From NCBI RefSeq assembly GCF_014805625.2, contig NW_023998493.1:1102082-1166081 (forward strand): 64,000 nucleotides of DNA, given 5' to 3'. Origin of the DNA: Glossina fuscipes (taxonomy: Eukaryota > Arthropoda > Insecta > Diptera > Glossinidae). The notes beneath the pieces are model-generated. The model did not search any database. It worked only from the letters and a program-made list of their open reading frames with translations, and had not been told where the DNA came from. Position numbers and translations under genes: made by a program. Shown here one piece after another: positions 1 through 11,883 of this stretch; position 1 is the first letter of the stretch, and every line of letters starts with the position of its first letter.

Positions 1-1574
1 ACGCAAGAGAAAGAACGGGACTAACATTAAATTTGAAGTTGATCATGTTTATATATTATAATCATATGGAATCTTTCCACTTTCTAGTTTGATGAGTTGA
101 AACTCTGAGTGTGAAGAATTATTCATTTGCATCTTTAAGCTCGAATTGGAAAAATATAACAAAAAAAAAAACAAACCGTAAGACCGACAAAGCTTAGGCA
201 AGTACAGAAAAGAATGCAAGTTTTTCTCTTTAAACTATAAAGTCAACAAGAGTTTCAAATTTTTACATGGCTGTAATAAACATTTGAGACAGTCAATGTC
301 TTCTATAAAATAAAACGCTTGTATTCTCGCATGCGTCTTACTTTTCGTATTCATCTTGTTCTGATGGACGAAACAAACCGCTGGCCTACGTTTGAAAAGT
401 TTTTCAAATTTCTTATTTTCCAAATGTTATATCACAAGGGAATGGGACTTTCGAAGATCTCTTCCGAGTACTGAGATAAAAATAATTAGGAAAAAACGAA
501 CTTGCAATGAGAAAACTTCTCACAAATTTCGCAAAGTCTTATTTATGTTGCTTTCTAATGCTAATGGTAATGAGAACAACTTTCTATGTATGCAATATAA
601 GGTGCATATATAAATATTTTCTATTTATTTATTTATTTCAATCTGCAGCAATACACAAAGCCTTCCACTAGGCCAAAAAAAAAAAAAAATATTACCAAAG
701 GAAAAAGACTATTTTGTGTTCCCAAGGCAATTGATGTGTGGTGCATTCAAATTACTACTACGTTGCATAAAATATATTCTGTCTATATTCTGTTCCGTCA
801 TATTTACTTTCTTTTTATGTCAAATTCCAGAACAGCTTAAGCATGTCCGTCTATCTGTCTTTCTGTGTAGGGTTCTCTTTGATTGGAAGTTATTGCACAC
901 AGGCTGGTATTGAAATTAAACTAAATCGATCAAAGAACCCCACCACAGCACAACCTAATGTGTGACCACATGATTTTTTGCTCGTTTCTTAGAAACCATA
1001 ACAGATACAAGAATAAAAGTTGGTATTTATATTCTATTCGTCTTCGTGCAGAAGCTGTAAAAAAAAACTTTAAAAAAACGCGTACCCCTACTTAATAATG
1101 TAGATTCCATAATAAAGAATATTGAAATTACATTCCTCTATCGTAACGCATCCAAAAAGAAACCTACGTGACCGAACACAGCTCTACATATTATTGACCC
1201 GTGTTAAGCGGCGATGAACGTAGAAGACTCGGCCCAATTTGTTATTTGTTTTGATTACATTCCAAGGAGCCATAGCGATTTTTATTCATATTTACATGTT
1301 TATCGAAATGGAAAACAGTTACAAGTTTTAAAGGGAAATCTGTCTTGAATATTACTCTATCAGAAACCCAAAATTTTGCTCAAGAGAGTTGAGAAACGCA
1401 CTTTAATTAAAAATAATTCCTTTCTTCAAACAGTTGAGTTCACGCTCCACTGCGCGTTTCTGCTCTAACCAATTTGGCCCATTTTCAACACTAACCTGCA
1501 TGCAGAAATTTCCAATGTTTCAACCAAATTTAAAGTCGATTTTTTGCCAGGGGACTGCCAACAACACAACCCAC

Positions 1575-1690
1575 GCCGGCGAACAGAAATGGCTAAATCA
1601 ATTCAGAATTTCACGCTGATCAAGAGTATGTATACTTTATAGGGTGTCTGAAGCTTCCTTTTGGTTGCTACACACATTATAAGAAAAACA
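1575..1690 (+). repeat. Dispersed repeat fragment (partner at 41.49 kb)
   Basis: About 100 bases resemble 41490-41590 at roughly 70 percent by eye. Both contain a CAATTCAGAATTTC block, then TATACTTTATAGGGTGTCT or a variant, then a GAAGCTTC-type block and a terminal ACATTATAA. I infer an old interspersed repeat, class unknown. The bases just upstream (1434-1575) may belong to the same element, but I see no second copy of them. Confidence 0.5.
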
Positions 1691-2274
1691 GTGATGGGTA
1701 TAAAAAAAATAATGCATTATGTTGACATATGAACGATGATTGCTGGACTTTGATGTACTCGTAACTTCGTAGTTACTTGATCAGAGACACGGAATGGTAA
1801 AAATTATAGGGCGACGAAAATTTTGATTTTAGATTTAATTAATTACATAAAATATATATAATATTTAGCCATTTAATTTAAAATTAATATCACTGAAATG
1901 TATGTTTTTTTGGTTGATTTCATTTCATTGTCTTATACAAGGAAGACGTAATTTTTCCATTTTATTTCAGCTGGAATTATTGGAATAAACTGGAAATTTG
2001 GACGTGTTATGCTTTTGGAAATATGGGTAGGTGGGTGAATTGAATGCTATGTTTGCGAGAAATAAGAATGTCTGATAATGCAAACGTCCAGTTTCAATCT
2101 TTAGAAGCAAACTTAAACTTCACATATTTAAGAACAAAATAAATGTCAAAAAATTTGCTAACAACCAATCAGCGATTTCATCGTCCATAAAAAGTGCGAG
2201 AAACTTTTCCAATTCTTCCAATTCGAAAAGTTTTTTTTTGCATCTGCTATCATTTCCTTATATAATATTTAAAT

Positions 2275-2374
2275 NNNNNNNNNNNNNNNNNNNNNNNNNN
2301 NNNNNNNNNNNNNNNNNNNNNNNNNNNNNNNNNNNNNNNNNNNNNNNNNNNNNNNNNNNNNNNNNNNNNNNNNN
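2275..2374. other. Assembly gap, 100 N
   Basis: Exactly 100 N, probably a fixed-size placeholder. It lies just before the SINE insertion, whose left target-site duplicate starts 10 bases after the gap. Confidence 0.98.
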
Positions 2375-2397
2375 TTTGTATATATAATTTATTCTCA

Positions 2398-2550
2398 TCC
2401 GTCTGAGTAGCCGAAGGCGAGGATTCTCGACTAGCAAGTCAATGGTCGTGGGTTCGAATCTCAAGTGCGGTAGAGTTTTTAATAAAAGCCGATAGCCTTA
2501 GATGCTACTGCTTTTAAGAGTTTAGTCTTAGAATTTATTTCTCTGGCGAA

Positions 2551-2584
<34 letters not shown>
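2398..2584 (+). mobile_element. tRNA-derived SINE, apparently complete
   Basis: The 5' part looks like a tRNA: an A-box-like segment GAGTAGCCGAAGGCG at 2405-2419 and a B box GGTTCGAATCT at 2451-2461. The phrases AGCCGA, AAGGCG and GTGGGTTCGAATC resemble tRNA-Ser with a short D-loop deletion, so I infer a Ser-tRNA origin. A roughly 90-base body follows and then an (AAT)n tail. It is flanked by direct repeats ATAATTTATTCTCA at 2384-2397 and 2585-2598, as expected for LINE-mediated insertion. A second copy at 50166-50312 shares the B box, body and tail almost base for base, so the family was probably active fairly recently. Confidence 0.85.
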
Positions 2585-2589
<5 letters not shown>

Positions 2590-4597
2590 TTATTCTCAAT
2601 TGAAAAAGAAAAAGAATGTTTTGCACCATTTTTCATATAGCGAGTAAAAGGTTACGTCTCTATTAAACGGAAATAAGGAAGCATGCAAAAACATTTCAAG
2701 CATCCACTTGCCAAGATTTTGAAGTTTTTTCAAATTTTAGCAAATAGGCGAATTTCAATAGCGAAGGGCCGATAATTAGACGGGCACGTACTAAACACTC
2801 GTCCTTCGAAAGTGATTGATAACTTGTGGAACACGCAGGCTTCTTAGTTAGCTAGTCTGAACTACTTCCGCACTGAACTTTCAGATATTCTAACAAGCTT
2901 GTTGTTTAACGGCTGTACGTTATAACAATTTTCTGCTTATTTACAGCTGATTTTCTTCGTAATTTTCAAACCCGCCATCAACTAAGAGGATGTGTACCAA
3001 ATGATACAATTTTTATATTAATTTTTGCAATACATGCTGCGGTAGAATCGATCCTGAATCTTGTGCCGATAAGGAAAATATATTTTTTTATTAATTTTCA
3101 ACCAGAGTGTATTTCTGAGCGGTCTATATAAGAGATTTTTGTATTAAATGATTGCAACATACCTAAAGATAAATAGACACAGTAAATGTAATCGCAATTG
3201 CCGGACATGGCGTTGACTGGTATCTGTTTCTTTTATATCCAGGCAATTTAAATGATCCTATTATTTTACAACTTAATAAGTTCTTAATGTCTTTAGCAAA
3301 GATGTTCTTCGCTATTGTTGAGATGAGAGGAGTTCGTAACGATCCGCGAAGTAGCTTCAACAAAGCATTTGTATACAAATCGATTCTCAGTTTTATAATT
3401 TCAATTTTTTTTCTTTGTTCCTTTACATAATCTTGCACATATCTTTTGTAAAACAACAGCAATTATCTAATACTATCTATGTAGCTAAACACTGAAAATT
3501 GTTTTCATTTTTCTTTGCATTCTTTATTTTTTCTTTGCCCATCACGGAAGTGTATTAATATAAAAAATTTGTCATTTCGATTGTAACGCCTAATCGCACA
3601 TATTATAAGCCGTGCACATACCGAGGCAAGAAATAAGGTATATATATATCTTGTTTGTTTTATTTAAAGATTGGGTTTTGAAATTAACGGCCGGAATCAG
3701 GACTAAATGCATCGTTTCGTTTTTTAAGAAGCAACATTCATGACTTGCATTTTCATGCGCACAAACATCATTTTTTACGTCCATACTCCTGTACTCTATT
3801 GCTACTAATCTACGGCTTTCGTTCGATTTCTCCCAGCGATGTTTTTGCATTTCTTGCATTTAATGTATGCAATTTCAATAAAATCAAATTGCGAAATCTA
3901 TATGAAACGCCAATATACATAGGCCCCCAATCCTAAATAATCCCCAATCAAGCAAGTGCGATTCTCGCCACGAAATTTTGATATACTTCATAATATTACC
4001 GGCAGCCAAGATTCGTTTTAAGATGAATGTAGTTTCTCTAAGACCTCTATTTCTGTTTGTGGTTTTTGAGAAAGCATTTGGCATAATTAGTTTTGCCTAG
4101 AATTCTAGAAAATGTACACATTCTTATGCACAATTATGTATAATATCGTTGTGTATCGCTATCGTTGTCTACACAGAAGTGCAATGTACTATTCATGAAC
4201 TCTTTTGCTATTATATGACTGTCGGTTTGCCAGCCATTCTATTTGTTTATTTGGTTTTGAACACTGACAACTAAAGATAACAGCAGCGATATGTCCGCGT
4301 TTATAACTAATGCACAATGTATGTAAACTTAATATTCTTTACAATAATTCACAAGAAATAGTAAAAAAAATATATATGCAGAAAGTAACATTGACTTTTG
4401 CAGACTAAGCTATTTTCAAAGTTTTTAAAAGTTTTGTAAATTCTATGTTTTTCGGTTTAGATTAATTGAAATTTTCAATGTTATTGCGTTTGATCAAAAT
4501 ATCTCAAAAATAGCGATTTATAATATAAACATACGAAAACAATGCTGAACAGAAAAGCTTAGATTGATTCAAAACGTGATCCGTATAATAAAAGGTT

Positions 4598-4675
4598 AGC
4601 CTACTTCAAGCCCTTGTGGGTGTTGCAAACATCCGCGCAAACCTAATATACTCTCTTAGCAAAAGTGGTGTAAAA
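4598..4675 (+). repeat. 3' tail of dispersed repeat family A
   Basis: The order of motifs (GGGTGTTGCAAACAT, then AACCTAATATACTCT, then GGTGTAAAAT) matches the 3' end of the copy at 29815-30215 (GTGTTACAAACGCC, AATTTAATATACCCT, GGTGTAAAAA). Only the tail is recognisable. Confidence 0.5.
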
Positions 4676-5312
4676 TATCAAAATTGGGTTGCAAAAGGTG
4701 TTACATTAAATGCCTTTCAGCACGTAAACATCTAAAAGAAGAGTATTACTAAAATTTTTTGAATTAGTTTAGTGCAAAAGTTCGTCAGAGAAAACATGGT
4801 CTAGCTACGAAATGTTTTAATTTTACCGCGAAATAACATTAGGGATTTAAATGGTCGGCGATTAGTTTCAAAAGCAAAACAGGATCACCGTGCAAGGATC
4901 TAAATTTGAAATAAGCTAGCTATTTAAAACTAAAAACTTTTTTTACCTGAAAATGTGTTCTTTGCGCGGTAGTCTCTAATGAATAATAAATACAATTTCC
5001 TAAGTAGAGGCCGAAGCGGGAAAAAGATTCACTGAATCTGCTATTTCAAACTAAATCTATCAGATTTTACCAAGATCATGAGTATCAAGTTCCACCACCA
5101 GAATTTTTTCTGCTTAGAAAATTTTAACAATAGACATTAAGTGGGGAAACAAGCAGGACTAAAATTAACTTAAATATTTAATGTGTGTATGTGATGTAAA
5201 CAAAAGTAAAATTTGTCGCAGTCTATAGTAATACATCAGCAACAATATTTCTCGTGTAGCTACTTAAAGACTTAACGAGAAATAATATTAAATTAAATCA
5301 CTAGTTACATAC

Positions 5313-6997
5313 CAGCTACAACTGAATCATGTTTAATCGTGCGACGCACTATCATAATTGCATCGTGTAGAGATCGTTCAGTTTCCTCTAAAAATTGCTC
5401 GGCGCCACCACGCAAAATCAATGTACATGTTCTAGCATTTGGGCAACCTAAGCCGAATATTACATTACCATTATAAATCTTTTCAACAACTTTTATATTT
5501 GCACCAACCTTGGAAAATATTGAAACGTTCACTACCAATTTGACGCTCTTCAAAATATTCACATTGTCCTAAAACTGAAGCGTTTATATCATTGGCCGTA
5601 GTCATAACAGCGCCGCCACAAGCTTTCAATGTCCGTTTAAGATCTTCCTCGGGCACACGCCCCGCACAGAACATATCACGATCAGCAAAGTATTGAGTAG
5701 CGACGTCACCGATAGGCAATTTTGACAGAACAACATTTGCTCCGGATTCATGTATCTTATTCAATTTTTTGTAGAGAATTTGCCATTCAGCATCTACAAC
5801 TTTTTGATATTCTTTCACATTATCCACTCGTATCTCAGCGTTATCCCGTTCGGCTTTCAGTTCCAATTCAATGTTGAGCAAAGCAATTTTGCAATTATTA
5901 TATGACTTTGGAGCCATTTCAAAGCCGGCATACGAAAATGTCTTTTTAAAAGCAACACCGGCCACTAACTGAGATTCCTCCAAAGAGCCACCAGAAACTT
6001 TTTTAATCCCTATCATATTTAACGGCAGTAAGTCATCCAAGGACAGGACAGCATCTACAACCATCTTGGCAAAGAACTCTTTCTGTTGATGGATCAGTTT
6101 AGATGACAAAGCTGTGGCAGCACATTTTTCTAGCAAAGCGCGCTGTTGATCACCTTCCGATTGTTTTTCAATATGCACAGCCATTTCATTTATTTTTTCC
6201 ATGCACAATTGCAGTGACTTCCGTATTGCTTTAATAAGAATGCGAGGATGAACACCTTCTTCTACGTAGCCTTTAAGTTGTTTGAGGATTTCTCCAGCCA
6301 ACAATACCACTGAAGTGGTGCCATCACCAACCTAGGGAAACAATTTTTATTTCAGATCCACTTTAAAGATCCTAGCAGATAATTTACCTCAGCGTCTTGT
6401 GACTTGGCTATATCTACTAACGTCTTAGCAGCTGGATGCACAATATCCAATAGTTTCATAATAGTAGCGCCGTCATTGGATATTGTAGCTTTACCATTAG
6501 AATCCACGATAAGTTTATCCATACCACGAGGGCCCAAAGTTGTACGAACAGCATCCACTATCGACTGACAGGCGTTGATGTTGGATATCAATTGGGGTTT
6601 GCCCTGAGACGTATCGGTACCTTCCTTTAGTAGTAAAATTTGTGGTTGCTAAAATATCGAAAAATTAACAAGTGATTCATGTTTGCACTGGCTAAATGCA
6701 TAAGGTGAATATACGAGAAACTTCTTTTGAGGTTAAGTTCGTGTACTTAAAAATTTCACTGTAATATTTCCCTAAGAGCTTCACTAAGAAATTAAGGTTG
6801 GTAAAAGTCTTCTTTTTCATTCATTTAGTTTTAGATTGCCTTAAAATTTCAATATTTTAGTGACACTTTTGTAATTTCTAAAATTTTTCATCAGCTGTTT
6901 AATGAAAATTTTATGGATTTTTTTGCTTTTAGAATAAAAAAAATTTACACTATATTTATGCTTCGGAAATTTTTCATTATCCATAACTACTCACCAT
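5313..6997 (-). CDS. T-complex protein 1 subunit eta (CCT7), 3'-partial
   Basis: CCT7 is one of the eight subunits of the cytosolic chaperonin TRiC/CCT, which folds actin, tubulin and WD40 proteins using ATP. Four exons join in frame: 6997-6995 (the ATG alone), 6648-6388, 6331-5509 and 5447-5313, with introns of 346, 56 and 61 bp and GT-AG borders. The encoded 407 residues follow the family closely. They start [20 protein letters not shown] and continue with [33 protein letters not shown] and SQDAE. Then comes the nucleotide-binding GDGTTS at the start of exon 3, the apical stretch with [16 protein letters not shown], and [22 protein letters not shown]. The last part is [19 protein letters not shown] and [13 protein letters not shown], ending at DSVVAG. 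The family is about 540 residues, so roughly 136 C-terminal residues (the rest of the equatorial domain) are not found in 1-5312. The divergent neighbour nxf2 starts 1.03 kb away. Identification is very secure; the exact missing exons are not. Confidence 0.95.
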
Positions 6998-8024
6998 TTT
7001 TATTAAAAATTTCTTTTACTTGTATGTTAATTATAAATTAAATTAACTTTTTCACAAGGCAGCTTTCTTCACGCGGCTTTTTGGCGAAATAATGACAAAT
7101 GACGTCAGGATTTATTAAACAAAAGAGAGTATAAAAGAAAAAAGTATTACAGAGTTGTTAAAGACTAAATCGAAAGGATTTTTAAAAATACAAAACTAGT
7201 AGCCCCAGTGAAGATATCAAATCGAAAAAGCGTAACTAAACCTTAGTATGTTTTCAATGAAAACCTCTTCTGAACATTCAGCTAAAACGAAAAGATTCTT
7301 GCCTCTAGCATTACTGACTTCAACCGGCGCACTAGATGTATCATAATTGATGGATGTTTCCACCGATCAATTAACCAATTTACAATGCCAAACAAATGCC
7401 ATGTAGTTGCAACTTAGAAGTCGCCCCGCGATTATTTCACTGTTGGACTTCTGAGCGTTAAACAATCAACGACAATAGTAGTTTAATTGCCGTAACATGA
7501 AGAAATAAAACATCGTTAATACAAATGATTAAACAGAACGGCACAACCAATCGCTATAGTTGTTTCTTTCCTGACAAGTGACTAAGAAAACCGCTGATTA
7601 TCCATATTGATGTTTCATCCAAAAACGTGCAACACTTATGAATAGGAATAAAAGAGGAGGGTAATGACTGCTGTCAGCTGTTTGGCAAAAATGGCTGAAT
7701 ATAAAAGCGAAAGCCCAGTTCCAGCTACGTGATTATCCCGGAATGTGATATCCCGGAAAAAGAATAAAAAAACCCGAAAGTTTTACTAGACAGAATATCT
7801 CTGGAAAGCCTGTTCGTTTATTGTTTTATTTTAATTTGTTTCAAAGTCGCGATCGTTGCCAGGTTGCTATTTTTGTATAACCGATGATAGATTTACAGTG
7901 AAGAAGAAGCGAATTATACATTAAAAAATTAACCAAACAACCGGCTCATCACTCCTCTAAATTTGTTGATATATCATCAATCTTACTAATTCTATTAAGG
8001 CAAAAAACAGCAGCTTGAAGCAAA
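6998..8024. promoter_or_regulatory. Shared divergent promoter interval of CCT7 and nxf2
   Basis: The two start codons face away from each other across 1027 bp with no ORF worth calling. The interval must hold both 5' UTRs and both promoters. Near the nxf2 side are two direct copies of TATCCCGGAA (7734-7743 and 7749-7758) spaced 15 bp apart, and a TATAAAAG at 7700-7707 about 325 bp before the nxf2 ATG. I cannot tell whether these are used. Confidence 0.4.
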
Positions 8025-11000
8025 ATGAATATTTTAAGAAAAAAATACCGTAAGTACTATCCCAAAATTCAAAGCATTTCTTTAGTGTAATATCGAGATA
8101 TTTTTCGCAGATGATGTGATACATTTTCCTGAACATCCTAGTATAGAAATCAATTATAGCAATACAAATACTTATACCAAATGCAGAAGCTATGACGCGA
8201 AAGCAATGAATCAGGGATTTGTTTGGCATCAAATTGTGGTACAGCATAACGGTAAAATTTGTGGAAGCGATGCTAAACGGGATATATTGGATGCTCTTTT
8301 CGAGGCGGTAAATAATGAAGAAATCTATCCAATTGCCTACAGGGTAAGAAATAATGTTTGATAATGTTAACATTCATCTAACTTATTTTTCTTTTGGTTC
8401 TTAAGAGAGGTCCTAAAGAAGACTGTTTCTTAGTACGCCAGTGTCAGCCAGCATTGGATAAATTATTTGCACAAAATTTGCGTTTACGTCTGCCAAATGG
8501 CCACAGCATTTCCATACTCGTGCAGTTAAATGTGGCAGATTTTCATCAAGGACAAATAAGTCCGATTGCTCAAATAACAAAAGCTTTAAGTCAATTGTAC
8601 AACTCTATGGAGCGTCACAATGGCGATGATGGAATATTGAATCTATCACAGTTTGGAAGGAATCCTAACTTTGCTGATGTGGTGGTAAATTTGGGTAATA
8701 GTGGTGTTCTGGAGCGTATCTGTAACTTGATTTATTCCAACGATGAGAAATTTCGCAATGTTAACGGGATACTGATGAAAACTAACGGTATAAAGACGTT
8801 AGCACCATTAAAACAATTTACAGGAGTAGAATTCGCTATACTGGATTTAAGAGATAATAAGGTAAAATAGTCTTAAAGAAATAGGAACAGAGATAAAAGT
8901 GTGCTGCTAAACGTTAGCATATTCTTTTCATGCTCGCGATTTTTTTTTAATAAGTCGCCCAAGTTTAAGAAGACAAGCTTAGATGGCTTCTTATACATCG
9001 AACTCTTCGCACTGAAAATCTTTCAAACAGGAAGGTTTGAATCTTTCACTACTATAAATTCAATTGTTAGCTAAAGATTCGAAGACGTAAGTTTTCGTGT
9101 TGGGTTACATGAACTTGTGACTGAAAATCGTTAGTTATATCCGCCTTCTATTCTTAGACATAACCCTATTCTTGATTTTTCCCTCCCCCTTATCTTGCTA
9201 CGTCTTAACAATCAGTGTAAGATTCCTAATTAATGTAAAACATCTATCTGTCCGCAACTCCTTCCATTATCACAACAGATATGAAATTATCACTTAACAC
9301 AAGAAAATTCTTCCTTTCTTAAATTTACTTTCTTAATTATTTTCCTAATGTCTCCAGCTGCGTTCCCCCGAGCGCATTACTCGAGAATTATTGCCGTTGC
9401 AAGCAGATGAATTAATGTTAGCCGGAAATCCTGTAATCAACACAAGCAAGTTTCCTGATTGTTTAAATCCAGTGTTAAAAAACTTCAAACGAATAGTGAG
9501 ACTTATTTTCAAATCTTTACTGCTTTGCGTATTGGCTTTGAAATCATGGATTTGAAACAATTTTGCAGGATGGAATACCGTCTGAAAATTACTCAAAGGA
9601 TTATTCGCCGCTAAATAAAAATAGTGATAAAGACAGTGAAGGCTACCGGGTTGATTGGTCCAATAGAGCTGATATAAACAATTTTGAATTTAGTAACGAT
9701 TGGCACGCAGTTATGGTAAATTGAAGAATATAAAAGAAGATAATAAGTAAAAAGAAAATCATGTTTGTATTAAATGCCTTAGATACCTGATCCCGAGCAT
9801 AACCACACGAAGGATGATATCTTTAATTATTTTTTTATAACCGTATCTCCGACGTTCAGTGATTTCTATCCTTGCTATTATAAGGTAATTCGGTTAATAT
9901 TTTGCGGCTTGTGCAGTTAATGGAATATTTTTTCTCTTTTGGAACTTTAAGTTTGATAAAGGAGAACATCAATTTTTGGTGCGTCAATGCTTTGATCAAA
10001 TTAAGCATTTGGTTGAGTACTGCAATTTAGAAATCGGAATACCGCGCATAGTGCAGCAAACAGTGACAGAAGATTCAGATTTGCTACCCGAAGTAGAAAT
10101 GTACTCTAAGTTGGTATACTATCTACTCATGAATATTAGCCCTTTTAAGACAGGCCAAGTTAATCCTTTGGAATGTATTGATAAAGCATTAAATCGAAGA
10201 TATAATGCCGTAGACCGTGTGCTAAATTTAAGTAATTTTCAAGACACTGAAGGTACGACTTTCCTAATAATAATTTTAAGAATTTTAAACAAACTTTTAC
10301 CTTTTCACTTGGTTTTCTAGGACTACAGAATATTGTGATAAATCTAAATTCAATCAACATTCTGTCGCGCATTTTAATGCAGGCTTCCAAGAAGTTCGCT
10401 TCATCTGTTGTGGAGTTACGTTTAGCTCACAATAAAATAGTGTTCGCCAACGTCCCCAAAGTTTTAGTACTAATGGGAAATTTGAAAGCTATAGATTTGG
10501 GAAACAATTGGATCCACCACCTTAAGGACGTTAATGAATTGTCGGTATTTAAGTTAAAATGTCTGCGTTTGGATGGTAATCCTTTATGTTCGAAGTACAG
10601 TTTTGCTGGTGAATATATCGAAGCTGTGAAGGAAATTTTTCAAGATTTAGAGAATTTGGTAAAGAAGAGTTTTTTTTATTGATTAGTTTTTATTCATAAA
10701 GAAATTCTTTATAGGACAACATTGAAATAACTACGAAAGGTAATTTAAGTTCACAAAAGAACTATCTATGCGACGTTGCCGCTTATGATCTCACCCAAGA
10801 GTTTGTAACACGATATTTTAAAACATTTGAATGCGTGAAGGATCGTGCGAAATTAAAGGGTACCATTACTTTTCGTATAACTTTCAATGTATTTATCGAA
10901 TGTTACTTTCGAATTTTGCAGATGTATATCACGCCAACGCGATGCTTACCTTAACGTGCAATTATCTCTCAGCTAATTCCACACAGAAGACTCGTGCTCG

Positions 11001-11883
11001 TATAGGCGTGTATGGCGATGTTAGCCGCAATATTTTGAAAATGCGTGATCTACCGCATGCATACGGCCCTGTTCACTACGGTCGGGAAGAAATAATGGCA
11101 ATAATAATGTCCTTACCAGACGTTTCCTTTGATATGTTAACGTTTAATACCGACACTACGATTCATAACGTAAGTATCGCTGAAAACGTCCTCTTTGCAA
11201 AATTTCAATTTCTTGTCAAAAATCGTTCAGAGTTACTAATTACAACCTGTTATTTTGGGCATTTTAAAAAAAAACGAATTCGAAACACTATGTAATGGTA
11301 GCACTAATTTGTTTTAGGATCGCTTAACAGCTATCACCATAAATGGTGTTTATCTAGATCAAGCTAAGGATCATGCTACCGATACTGATGTTGTGATGGC
11401 ATTCTCACGCACTTTCTTGTTAACTCCCGTTAAACATTTTTTGGTAATAATAATTTAAAGTAGAATACGGGTACGTTAAGTTAAAACGCATATATTGTGG
11501 CTTATTATAGGGGCCTCTAAATAAGGGCACGAGCTATAAAATTATAAATGATCAGTTAAACATACTGAATCCAACAGCCGCACAAACGAAAATTGCTTTT
11601 AAATATTTGGCAAATGATAACATCGCAGACGATGAAAACGAAATCAGCTTGAAAACGAAGGAATCAATGTTGATTATGTTGCAAGAATTAACGCATTTGA
11701 AATCTGTATGGTGTGCCAGGTTTGTTTGAAAACGTTTATATTCAACTTTAACAAAGAAGAAAACGTGACTTTTGAATTTATTGCAGATGTCTCGAAGACG
11801 CCGGTTGGGACTTGCAAAAGGCTCTTGAAGTTTTCATAGGTCTTTGTAGAAACGACGAAATATCTGACGCGTCGTTTATGTGA
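8025..11883 (+). CDS. Nuclear RNA export factor with duplicated RRM-LRR units (Nxf2-like), complete
   Basis: Thirteen exons join in frame to 854 codons plus TGA: 8025-8049, 8111-8343, 8406-8861, 9358-9495, 9569-9715, 9783-9884, 9952-10252, 10321-10658, 10715-10859, 10922-11169, 11318-11443, 11511-11719 and 11787-11883. All introns are GT-AG, mostly 56-73 bp. Domains in order: RRM-like 1 (about residues 47-125, starting WHQIVVQHNGK); LRR 1 (about 150-290, with FAILDLRDNK); RRM-like 2 (about 328-430, with FLVRQC as in unit 1); LRR 2 (about 450-580, with VVELRLAHNKIVF, LKAIDLGNNWI and LRLDGNPLC); NTF2-like (about 595-770, with YHANAMLTLTC); and a C-terminal UBA (about 795-854, with CLEDAGWDLQKALEVF). 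Two RRM-LRR units are the hallmark of Drosophila Nxf2 (about 840 residues). Nxf1 has one. Nxf2 works with Panoramix and Nxt1 in nuclear piRNA-guided silencing, so I infer that role. No AATAAA lies close after the stop; ATTAAA at 12067 is a possible poly(A) signal. An Nxf3-type export factor is a less likely alternative. Confidence 0.92.

Larger units (their letters stand above)
1..5312. other. AT-rich non-coding stretch, probably CCT7 intron
   Basis: No host exon is recognised here on either strand. If CCT7 is collinear, this is its fourth intron, because the exon ending at 5313 stops in phase 1 at a good GTATGT donor and about 136 residues of the protein are still missing. The stretch holds a dispersed repeat near 1.5 kb, a 100-N gap, a SINE insertion at 2.4 kb and a repeat tail at 4.6 kb. 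A gap of exactly 100 N is often a placeholder of unknown size, so missing exons could lie there. Short ORFs of 60-99 codons in this stretch look like chance. Confidence 0.5.

Noticed and set aside
2398..2470. A functional tRNA gene
   Set aside because: A and B boxes are present but the cloverleaf is incomplete; body, AAT tail and flanking duplications show a SINE.
5305..5562. Separate 85-codon protein starting [11 protein letters not shown]
   Set aside because: It is CCT7 exon 4 read through the 61-bp intron 5508-5448 from a false start.
10831..11295. Separate 154-codon protein
   Set aside because: It is nxf2 exon 10 with flanking intron sequence.
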